In this document: positions 20,561 to 29,365 of the stretch, piece by piece | How the letters are laid out: the number at the start of each line of letters is the position of its first letter | Position numbering within the stretch: the stretch's first letter is position 1 | Origin: Phymorhynchus buccinoides | Lineage: Eukaryota; Mollusca; Gastropoda; Neogastropoda; Raphitomidae | DNA length: 64,000 nucleotides | Direction of reading: 5' to 3' | NCBI GenBank assembly: GCA_017654935.2 | Contig: CM065693.1 | Coordinates: 58,126,146 to 58,190,145, forward strand | Notes under the pieces: model-generated | Seen by the model: only the letters and a program-made list of their open reading frames with translations | Told to the model about the DNA's origin: nothing | Database searches by the model: none | Program-made: the position numbers and the translations under genes

Positions 20561-21316
20561 CTACAGCCATACTCACTGACGATAGGTTCGGCCAAACGAG
20601 TGACTGGCCTACAACCATACTCACTGACCATAGGTTCGGCCAAACGAGTGACTGGCCTACAGCCATACTCACTGACCATAGGTTCGGCCAAACGAGTGAC
20701 TGGCCTACAGCCATACTCACTGACCATAGGTTCGGCCAAACGAGTGACTGGCCTACAGCCATACTCACTGACCATAGGTTCGGCCAAACGAGTGACTGGC
20801 CTACAGCCATACTCACTGACCATAGGTTCGGCCAAACGAGTGACTGGCCTACAGCCATACTCACTGACCATAGGTTCGGCCAAACGAGTGACTGGCCTAC
20901 AGCCATACTCACTGACGATAGGTGCGGCCAAACGAGTGACTGGCCTACAGCCATACTCACTGACGATAGGTGCGGCCAAACGAGTGACTGGCCTACAGCC
21001 ATACTCACTGACGATAGGTGCGGCCAAACGAGTGACTGGCCAACAGCCATACTCACTGACGATAGGTGCGGCCAAACGAGTGACTGGCCTACAGCCATAC
21101 TCACTGACGATAGGTTCGGCCAAACGAGTGACTGGCCTACAGCCATACTCACTGACGATAGGTGCGGCCAAACGAGTGACTGGCCTACAGCCATACTCAC
21201 TGACCATAGGTGCGGCCAAACGAGTGACTGGCCTACAGCCATACTCACTGACGATAGGTGCGGCCAAACGAGTGACTGGCCTACAGCCATACTCACTGAC
21301 GATAGGTTCGACCAAA
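20549..21316 (-). repeat. 48-bp array built from the exon 2 donor, about 16 copies
   Basis: In gene sense each unit is TTTGGCCGAACCTATCGTCA, then GTGAGTATGGCTGTAGGCC and AGTCACTCG. That is the last 20 or so nt of exon 2, its donor GTGAGT and the first intron bases. Two variants (TTCGG and TGCGG; CCATA and CGATA) form blocks along the array. 48 is divisible by 3, so the exon frame always meets the same TGA within GTGAGT. Confidence 0.95.
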
Positions 21317-21508
21317 CGTGTACAGGAGCTGGGAGTTGAAGGCCAGCATGACGACAACGATGAGGCCGATGGTGATGACCGACCTCCTCATGGTGCACAT
21401 GTTCTTCACGTGGTAGGGAAGGTAGACAGACGTTAGACGCTCGAAGGTCAAGGCCACCACAGTCCACACGCTGACGTCCAGAGTAACGTACACCATCCAC
21501 TTGTTAAT
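21297..21508 (-). CDS. rhodopsin-like GPCR, exon 2 (TM3-TM4)
   Basis: This exon encodes residues 103-172 plus two bases of codon 173. TM3 is 'WMVYVTLDVSVWTVVALTF', followed by 'ERLTSVYLP' (ERL at 125-127, standing in for DRY). TM4 is 'VITIGLIVVVMLAF'. The acceptor is CCTCGTCAG at 21,509 and above. The donor CA|GTGAGT is the first of about 16 identical donors in the 48-bp array. The ERL form of the DRY motif is common in lophotrochozoan orphan and peptide receptors, so this is probably still a receptor. Confidence 0.9.
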
Positions 21509-21763
21509 CTGACGAGGAAAACAGTCTGTTTTGTTGATGACGTGTCCTTCGATAAGAGGTTTATTAAAAGTGAATGTCTCTGCCTTTCGTTGTTTGGCTT
21601 CTTGCAGCTTATTATTATTATAAAAAAAATCCTCTGCACTCTTTTGCTTTCTTAGATATCTCTGGGAAAACAAACCATTGTAACCTTTCATGCGCTACAC
21701 CTTCTTTACAAAGCCGACAAATCGAAATAGAGTTAGAGTTAGAGTTACCCTCCTTGGTTTAGT

Positions 21764-23717
21764 GTGATGCCTAACGAAATAAAAGAAGCAAAGAAAAAAC
21801 GAAGACAGGCCCAAGCACAATCAGATTCTTCAGGGCTCACTGTACATAAACAAATATATAATAAAGCTAAAACATTTGTGACTTTCTTGACAGATCAGGC
21901 AAAAACGATGTACTACAGTACCAAAATTGCAGCGGCAAGATCTAGTAAAGAACTGTATTCTATTACAAACAAACTGTGTGCAAGGGTTAAACCTACCAAA
22001 CTTCCGACTGTTTACCCCACACCATCATTGCCATGTCTTTTCTGATTTCTTTCATTCCAAAATTGAGAACATTAGGAAAGAGCTTGACTTGCAGCCCACT
22101 GTCTCCCACCCCCTAGGCAAAGATTTTGTAGGCTCCCCTCTTGTTGCTTTTTCTCCTGTGTCTGAGAAAGATGTTTTTGATGTTTTGAAAAGATCTGCCC
22201 CCAAGACGTGTGACGCTGACCCTTTACCAACCCCTTTGTTGTATGAATGTCTTGATGTTGTTGTGCCTGTCATGACTCGGATCATAAACGACTCTTTACT
22301 GAGTGGTGTTTCCCCTGACCTGCACAAAACTGCTCTTGTTAAACCCTTGATAAAGAAGCCTACCATGGATCATAATGACTTGAAAAGTTATCGGCCTGTG
22401 TCCAACTTAGCGTTTGTCTCCAAAATAATCGAGAAAATTGTCCTTGCCCAATTGTCTAACCATCTGTCAGCAAACAATTTGTTCAACCCCCTCCAGTCTG
22501 CCTATCGACCTGCTCACAGCACTGAAACGGCTCTGACTAAAGTTCTTAACGATCTCCTCTTAGCTCTTGACAATGGAAAAGTGTCAGTCTTGACTTTCCT
22601 AGATCTGTCGGCAGCATTTGATACAATAGATCACACCATTCTTCTATCCCGGCTGGAACGTGTTTTTGGAATCCATTCTACAGTTCTACAGTGGTTCTCC
22701 TCATATCTAACAAATCGCTTTCAGGCTGTCTTGATCAACAACTGCAGTTCAGATCCGAAGTTAATTTCTTGTGGTGTACCTCAGGGATCTGTATTGGGGC
22801 CTGTTCTCTTTGTCCTGTACACTGCTCCTCTATCTGATGTTTTTGCTAGTCACTCTGTTATTGACCATTCCTTTGGTGATGATACCCAGCTTAAAAAATC
22901 GGCAGAACCTACCCAACTTGACAGCGCTATTCAGTCTATGGAATCTTGCCTTCATGATGTCAAATCCTGGATGACATGCAACAAATTAAAACTTAATGAT
23001 GACAAAACGGAAGCTCTGATTGTTTCCTCTCAGCGTATGTCTGCAACTATCTCTCTTCCGGAAACTCTTACAGTTGGCAATGCTTGTGTTCAGTTTTCTA
23101 AGTCAGCAAAGAATCTCGGAGTTACCCTCGATTCAAATCTTACAATGCATAAGCAGGTTATTAATCTCATACGTTCCATCAATTATGAGCTCAGACGAAT
23201 CAGTGCTGTTCGACACTTTCTGCCTGTTGCAGCCACGAAAACTCTTATTTCTGCCTTTATTCTTTCCCGCATTGACTATTACAACTCTCTTCTCTGTGGC
23301 TGTCCTCAATATCTCCTGCAACGTGTTCAAAAACTGCAAAACAGTGTAGCACGCCTCACTCTCAAGATTCCACGTTCTGATCATATAACACCTCATCTAC
23401 GTAACTTGCACTGGCTTCCAGTAGAGGCTAGAATCAAGTATAAAATAGCTTGCCTTTGTTTCGGTGCTGTCCACTCCTCTGGTCCCGTCTACCTCTCCGA
23501 ACTAGAAACTGTCTACACACCTGCTCGCTCCCTACGTTCTTCCTCTGACTGCTGCACACTCAAGGTTTCTCGGGTCCACACGAAATCGTTTGGTGAACGA
23601 TCCTTCTACTATTTAGCACCTCACTTATGGAATTCCCTCCCACAACATATCCGCTCATCTGACTCTATCTCCGCCTTTCGCTGTGCCCTTGAAACTCACT
23701 TGTTTCAGACATATTAG
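21764..23717 (+). pseudogene. L2/CR1-like LINE reverse transcriptase, one frameshift
   Basis: The frame opens at 21,764 ('MPNEIKEAKKKRRQ', the linker before RT) and shifts near 22,040. It then runs open to 23,717. Motifs in order are 'KSYRPVSNLAFVSKIIEK', 'SAYRPAHSTETAL', 'LDLSAAFDTIDH' (first catalytic Asp), 'GVPQGSVLGPVLFVLY' and 'FGDD' (usually FADD). 'LNDDKTEALI' and 'LSRIDYYNSLLCG' follow. No endonuclease is present, so the copy is 5'-truncated. It lies antisense inside GPCR intron 1. The RT sequence and the 3' tail fit L2/CR1-like elements best, and the clade call is tentative. Confidence 0.85.
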
Positions 23718-24061
23718 TGTTTGTGTGTGAGGTGTGTGTGTGTGTGTGAGGGGGAGGGGTCCGTTTTATTGCATACATCTTGTAAAAAATGTATTTACAA
23801 TTATTTTATGATTCGTATTTTGTATGTAGAATGTCTACGTCTTGTAAACTTTAAATGCTTGTAAATGAGATAGAAGGGTATTTTTGCTTTTGCAAAATTT
23901 GTCTATTATAATTAGTCATGTAATTGGTATGTCGATGGCAGTATGATTTTATTTCAAGTTGCAGTATTGTATTCAAACTTGATTGAGAATGTGAATGTGG
24001 TGTCTATATTTCTTCTTAGAATGTTCATATTGTAACTATTTTACTCTTGTATAACTGATTA

Positions 24062-24150
<89 letters not shown>

Positions 24151-24311
24151 GGAAGTAAGAGAACGTTGCGTGCAAGCATTGTGCTTATTTTACTTTCTAA
24201 TGATTAATTATTTGTTTGCCTTTAATGTTCTTGTCATCAATGCAAAGCGCACTGAGCTCACGTGAGAAAGAGAGCTATATAAATTCCCATTATTATTATT
24301 ATTATTATTAT
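23718..24311 (+). mobile_element. 3'UTR and tail of the L2-like LINE
   Basis: A (GT)n tract at about 24,064-24,147 is followed by the tail CAAAGCGCACTGAGCTC...GAGCTATATAAATTCCC and (ATT)n. A hairpin element has landed at the end of the (ATT)n tail. Confidence 0.75.
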
Positions 24312-24467
24312 TAGGGTAAGACGGGGTAAAAAGCCCATGGGCGGGTAAGAAGCCCATGCCAGTTTATTCGTCTCATGGGCAAATTTGACTGAAATTTTCT
24401 TTATTTCATGAGATAATTGGCATGGGCTTCTTACCCGCCCATGGGCTTTTTACCCCGTCTTCCCCTA
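24312..24467. mobile_element. near-perfect hairpin MITE with arms of about 50 bp
   Basis: Both ends read TAGGG(T/G)AAGACGGGGTAAAA then AGCCCATGGGCGGGTAAGAA (right end in reverse complement). The centre of about 55 bp is AT-rich and non-coding. It abuts the LINE (ATT)n tail, so it inserted after the LINE. Confidence 0.75.
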
Positions 24468-24844
24468 TTAATATAGGAAATTGGGAGATCCATTCTCTTC
24501 TAAATCTACTCTGATCAAAAAGAAAAGTTGGTGATGCAAAATTTGGAAGTGATTCTGTTTTGCAGTTCACAAGACATTAACCGGACAAAAAATAAAGGAG
24601 GACTTGATGGTAGCAAGTTACAAGTGTTGCTTTACTCGGAAACGCCCCTTGCTATAACCAGTACTTCCCGGGGACCTCTCAGTTTTAGGGAGTACACCAC
24701 CCTACAACATTGCACAAAACACAATAACCAAGACAGTAAAAGGGCAAACAATTTACAAACGCTAACGGAAACATAGACCTCGTCCCCTTCGTGGCGGAGG
24801 ACAATAAAGGCCAGCCCGTCAAAGCCAAGCGTCAGCCAGCTCAC

Positions 24845-25150
24845 CTTGCAAGAAGCGTCGCTCAGATGGCGAAGATCCAGCTGAAAGAAAGCCAGCACCC
24901 AGTACCTGAGAATCCCCGTGTAGAGGACGAGGAGGTCAGAGACAGCCAGCACGATGAGGTAAATGGCGGCATTGGAACCTCTCATGGATTTCCGGGACAG
25001 TACCAGGATGGACATCGTATTGCCCAGTGTCCCCACCACCAGGAGGATCGAGGAGTAGACTTTCAGCATATTCATTTCTAGGTCCTTGTAGAATTGACTA
25101 TGATCGTCACCGGTCTCCCGAGATAAATCAATGACCGGTATAAATTCCAT
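24845..25150 (-). CDS. rhodopsin-like GPCR, exon 1 (N-terminus, TM1, TM2)
   Basis: This is the first exon of a 346-aa class A GPCR assembled from five exons down to 13,358. It codes residues 1-102. A short acidic N-terminus leads to TM1 ('SILLVVGTLGNTMSILVL', conserved Asn44) and TM2 ('IYLIVLAVSDLLVLY', conserved Asp72), ending at 'SDASCK' with the TM3 Cys101. The donor is AAG|GTGAGC. The ATG at 25,150 is preferred. An in-frame ATG at 25,252 would add 34 hydrophobic residues and cannot be excluded. By overall pattern the receptor resembles lophotrochozoan peptide-type orphan receptors (FMRFamide- or TRH-receptor-like groups). The ligand is unknown. Confidence 0.88.
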
Positions 25151-25324
25151 TGTAGAATGATACGAAGTAGACTGTATGGACCACAAGACCGCACAGGTTA
25201 CATAGGAAATGATGCAAGAATGACGTAAGAAGACGATGACGTCAGCTTTCAAGCCTTCCAGGCTTCTTTTTGTTTAGTGTAGTCCGCTGTGTAGTGAAAA
25301 AATGGGTTCGCTCATAATGTTTGC

Positions 25325-26227
25325 TGAGATTCAAATCAAATCAAATCAAATCAAATCAAATCATCTTTATTATCTCATAACTGAGAAATTGCAGCCAGGT
25401 GCACATAAGAAAAACAGCAACAATAAACACATTTATCAATAACAACAAAAACCACAACAATAAACACATTTATCAACAATTAAAGAATATAAACTAATAA
25501 CTAATAACACTGCAATATTGTAGTTAACAAACTGGACGAATACGAATACAAATTCAATCCCAAGGAGATGGACAGGCTGCTCAGCAAAACAATCACTCGA
25601 TGCAGTGCATTAAGAGTTCAACAGATGAATTGATCTTGGTAAGAAAGTTTTCTGTGCTCTTATTTTCAGTTTTACAGTTCTGTATCGACGGCCCGATGGT
25701 AATACTTCATAGTATTTTGCCAGAACATGACTGTTATCATTAAGAACTTTCCTGGCTTTCTTGACTACTTGTCTGTCATACAACTCTTGCATATCACTCT
25801 GCCTTGCACCCACAACTTTACTGCACACATTCACCATATCACTCAACACACGCTTACTTTTTACACTCAAGCTTCCATACCAACAGATAAATGACACAGT
25901 AAGAACAGATTCAATGCAACATCGGTAGTAGGTTTGAAGAATATCTGAACAGACACCAATATTCCTTAGCCTCTGTAAACAAAAGATCCTGGACTGACTC
26001 TTCTTATGTATATGCTCAATGTGTTTATCAAAAGTAAGTTTCTTGTCTAAAACTGTGCCTAGGTATTTGTACTCATCAATTCTTTCAACCGTTTCACCAT
26101 CAATTTCCAATAGTGGCACTGGCACTGGGTTTCTACGAAAATCTACAAGCAGTTCTTTTGTTTTAACATTTAAATCCAGATAATTATCTTTGCACCATGA
26201 ACAAAACCTTTGATTTCGCCACCACAA
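25325..26227 (-). pseudogene. 3' part of a Rex1/CR1-like LINE, minus strand
   Basis: The ORF at 25,610-26,227 encodes the C-terminal RT region: 'LDLNVKTKELLVDFRRN', 'VERIDEYKYLGTVLD', 'HIHKKSQSRIFCLQRL' and 'FLPRSIHLLN'. A short 3'UTR ends in an AATAAAGATG-(ATTTG)n tail at 25,326-25,370 (read on the minus strand). The pattern fits Rex1/Babar-type elements. The 5' part, including the catalytic YxDD motif, is missing. The tail lies about 75 bp upstream of the outermost possible GPCR ATG, so this insertion is close to its promoter. Confidence 0.8.
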
Positions 26228-26804
26228 AATGAGTCCCCTGTCCCTGGCTCACTTACCCGCAGTAAGGGTAGTTTAGGTGGAAAGGGGTCAAATAATCAAC
26301 TTTCAGATTTTGACGTATAGGTCTTTCTCTACCTCATACAGAAGTACGAAAGTGTGAACACGATTCTTTTTGCCATCTTTTTTTAAATTTTGTTTATTTT
26401 TCATAGAAACATTTGGTTGTTAAGTACCTGATTTGAAACTTTTCGGTTACGATTTCTCGTTTCGCTGAGTATATGACTTAAAATCTTCATAACTTTGCAA
26501 CACATAGTCTGACTTAGACACTGTTTTGGGAACGCTCAATTAACTTATCAAAATAACGATTTGTTGATAACTTAACGATGTCCCCTGGTACGTTATTATG
26601 ACTCCTTTTGTGATGACGGATCAGAATTATGGCATGCTTCCAGTGCTTTACAAAAACATGTTGCACTAGTTATGGTTAACCCCAAACTAAAAGGAACAGG
26701 GTTCAAAGTTTCTGAGGCCCTGCTCTCTGTGGGGAAAAAGAGGGGGCGGGGAGGGGGGTGCCCGGTTTATTAAAACCGTAGGTATATAACAGACATAATT
26801 ACTT
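26228..26804. other. no gene seen
   Basis: AT-rich intergenic DNA with one G-run near 26,740. A (GT)n tract follows at 26,846-26,884. Confidence 0.5.
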
Positions 26805-26843
26805 TCATTGTTTCACTAGTTCTGTCTGTTTATTTCTTTGCAA

Positions 26844-26884
<41 letters not shown>

Positions 26885-26885
<1 letters not shown>

Positions 26886-27201
26886 CGCGTGTTTTCTATT
26901 TGGATTCAGTAGCATATTGTTTAGATCAGCCCATCGTTTCAGTCGGTCTACATTTTCTAGGACGTTTGTTGGACAAAATACGCAAGGCAGAATGACTCGA
27001 CTGTACTGAGCTATCATCTGCAAAGAGATTGCATTTATCTTTAGCAAATAGAGGCAAATCATTGATGCATAATAAGAACAACAACGGATCTAAAACTGAG
27101 CCCTGTGGAACACCATACTTATCTGGGAAAGGAGCAGACTGGTAAAGACCAGTGCATACCTTTTGCTGCCTAGAGAGAGAGAGAGAGAGATACTCATTCA
27201 A
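26885..27201 (-). pseudogene. reverse transcriptase fragment, minus strand
   Basis: The fragment reads 'KYGVPQGSVLDPLLFLLCIN' and then 'CNLFADDSSV', the RT fingers/palm around the FADD catalytic site. It breaks off after about 90 codons. It resembles the LINE at 57-59 kb (GVPQGSVLGPTLF, ELFADDT). It lies about 150 bp outside the left end of the giant palindrome. Confidence 0.75.
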
Positions 27202-27353
27202 AAAAGTAAGCTCTATGCAACCTATGACGTCCTTTTACATAGCATACGTCATTTTTATTTTTTCATCATAGGTTTTGTCATTGCTGTTCTTTAACATCAT
27301 CGATTGCGTCTTTTCATACACCTAGTAACCATTCTCTTTTGATTTATTAACCA

Positions 27354-27538
27354 GGAGCGGTATTCATGTCGAGGTGCTAAGTGACTTAGCATACTAATAT
27401 CTTAGTAGCTCCTACTAAAGTCGAAATTTGCTATTCACGTCGACATTTAGGCCTAGCATGATAATAACTTAGTAGCCAAAATCGCTGCTAAGTTAGAGGC
27501 GGGGGGTCCGCCTCTAAATACTTAGCATACTGATAACA
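27354..27538 (+). mobile_element. Harbinger-like terminus rich in short palindromes
   Basis: The end reads GGAGCGGTATTCATGTCGAG. Self-pairing blocks follow: GTGCTAAGTGACTTAGCAT, CTTTAGTAGGAGCTACTAAG (as reverse complement) and AGAGGCGG...CCGCCTCT. A GG...CGTATTCA-type start is common for animal PIF/Harbinger elements, and the adjacent frame is transposase-like. No 3-bp target duplication matches between the two outer ends. Confidence 0.6.
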
Positions 27539-27902
27539 ATGGCTGCCGTGATTGCAGTTTGTCTCATTCAAAGGAGACATTTACGACGAAAACGCATTTT
27601 TGGTGAGAGACTTTGTCCACTGTAGGCACTAGATGGTATTGACTCATCCAAAAGATTATGTTTTCCAAGAATTGACATCTTTCCAATAACTGGTTGGGCA
27701 CTGGGGCGGCTGGCACATTGTGAACCGAGCCAACGCGCTGTGCCCGTCTCTTTTCGTCAGGTGTTTCTTTCTATGCAAGTGAGTCTTTTCAGTCTGTTTG
27801 TGGTGATATGGTAGGCTTTATTTCACAGCCCATGTCAGCAGAATCGTGTCCAAAGTCAGTGACGCTTCCCTCAAACAGTTTAGTTACTAGATTTTACTTT
27901 TA
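27539..27902 (+). pseudogene. PIF/Harbinger-like transposase N-terminal remnant, left copy
   Basis: From the ATG at 27,539 the frame reads 'MAAVIAVCLIQRRHLRRKR' and 'IFGERLCPL', then a stop. It resumes with 'ALDGIDSSKRLCFPRIDIF'. After a shift come 'YASESFQSVCGDMVG' and 'FISQPMSAES', matching the Harbinger pattern R(F)YASGSFQ.VVGD..GISQPTVSR. The catalytic DDE half is absent and stops and shifts interrupt it, so it is inactive. Confidence 0.6.
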
Positions 27903-28459
27903 GGTCAACATACTGCTTGCTGAATGTGTGTGTTCGTATGATGGCTTTATAAGTTTATTCATCGAAGGGAGCTTTGTTTTGTTTTGTTTACCGTTGACAA
28001 TGCCAACCGTTACCCACGTAGCCGTTGTCTACAAAACTTCCTGCCTTGCCACCTACCGGCAATGACCTTAGACTTCATCAATTCCTGCAATGATGAAAGA
28101 AACTAAAACAAATCTTTGTTGTTGTTGTGGTGGTGGTGTTGTTGTTCTAGACTAGTCTACCACATCTGTTATAGATGAAGGTAAGGGTTCCCTCGATAGA
28201 TCTAGACGATACCTACATCATATCGTGATAATGCTGAAATAAAATACATAAAATATGTAGTCTAGTCTAGATCTAATGTGTCATGATCATGATGCTGCAC
28301 GCTAACTAGACCTGTGCAAACTTATTGCCCCTATTTCATTCAGTAGATGACACACAGGCCCACACGGATCTGAGAATGAAGAATAACAAGTCTAGATGTG
28401 TTTGAAAATGTTTTCTATGTTCTTATGAGGTGAAACAGAAAACAAGTTAAACGTGTGTG

Positions 28460-28790
28460 TGTAAGTTTGCGAGTGTGTGGGTTCGAATCCAGCTGGGGTC
28501 GCAGTGGTGTGTCCTTGGGAAAGGCACTTTACTCCTATTTTCCTCACGCCACCCAGGTGTAAAATGGGTACCTGACGTCAGGTCCCGTGTGCGAACGCAT
28601 GCACAAAGATCTTGTGCACACGTTAAAGCCCATTCCACTAATCGGTAGGAGTAGGCCATGTGCCGGTGGGATGGATGACACAAACTCACATAGCATGCAT
28701 CCTGTGCGCCAGTTGCAGTCTAAATGAAGACTTTGGGCGTTGGGCAGCATAAACATCCCCAATATGAAGAAGAGGCATAGTTTTGTTACC
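28460..28790 (+). mobile_element. SINE-like repeat with a B-box motif, left arm
   Basis: GGGTTCGAATCCAGCTGGGG is followed by GTGTCCTTGGGAAAGGCAC, AAATGGGTACCTGACGTCAG and a conserved block ending AAACATCCCC. The mirror copy is at 54,890-55,230 (-). A truncated relative of the distal half lies at 36,150-36,285 and 46,425-46,560. Confidence 0.6.
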
Positions 28791-28877
28791 ACATACCCTA
28801 GCCCACCCCTACCCCCATACTGGAGTGATGTCCGGAGGCCCTGGTCATAGTCCATTGACCTATTAATATTGAAAATG

Positions 28878-28991
28878 TCCTATTGTGTTCTCCCCTGTCA
28901 GGACTAATGTCTGATTATTTTTGTAACACAAACTGTCCTATTGTGTTCTCCCCTGTCAGGACTAATGTCTGATTATTTTTGTAACACAGGC
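28878..28991 (+). repeat. 57-bp tandem duplication present only in the left arm
   Basis: The unit TCCTATTGTGTTCTCCCCTG...TTTGTAACACA occurs twice here. The corresponding right-arm site (about 54,725-54,780) has a single copy. Confidence 0.85.
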
Positions 28992-29049
28992 GAACTTTGT
29001 CTTATTGATTTCTGGAAAGAGCCAGGACATTGTCCTATTGATTTCTCTT

Positions 29050-29365
29050 GTCTCAGGACATCTGTGGCAGCGGGCGGGACAGGAACCAGTTGCCTAGCAG
29101 ATTCAACAGAGGAAGTGGGGCTGGATTGGACACACCCACAGGAAACCAGCATCACGTGCCAGGCCCTGACGTGGAACCCCCAGAGGAAAAGGACGAGATG
29201 TCGGCATCACAACAGCTGGAGGAGGGACACCCTGGCTGAACTGGAGAGACAGGGAACGAGCTGGAATGGCGTGAAAAGAGCTGCCCAGAACAGGGTGTGA
29301 TGGCGGGGTGTCGTCAGTGGACTATGCGCCTCTTGGAGCACCAGTCCTAAGTAAGTAAGTAGGAC
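29050..29365 (+). pseudogene. C-terminal remnant of a non-LTR retrotransposon, left arm
   Basis: The frame carries 'ALTWNPQRKRTRCRHHNSW', 'RRDTLAELERQGTSWNGV' and 'KRAAQNRV', then a stop. This matches the common retroelement ending 'KR.RGRP..TWRR...E....G..W......AQNR..WR'. The mirror copy is at 54,360-54,680 (-). Only the last 100 or so residues survive. Confidence 0.65.

Noticed and set aside
20487..21500. 337-, 294- and 273-codon frames with 16-residue repeats
   Set aside because: These are translations of the 48-bp splice-donor minisatellite. Only the exon 2 part is real coding sequence, in a different reading that ends at the first donor.
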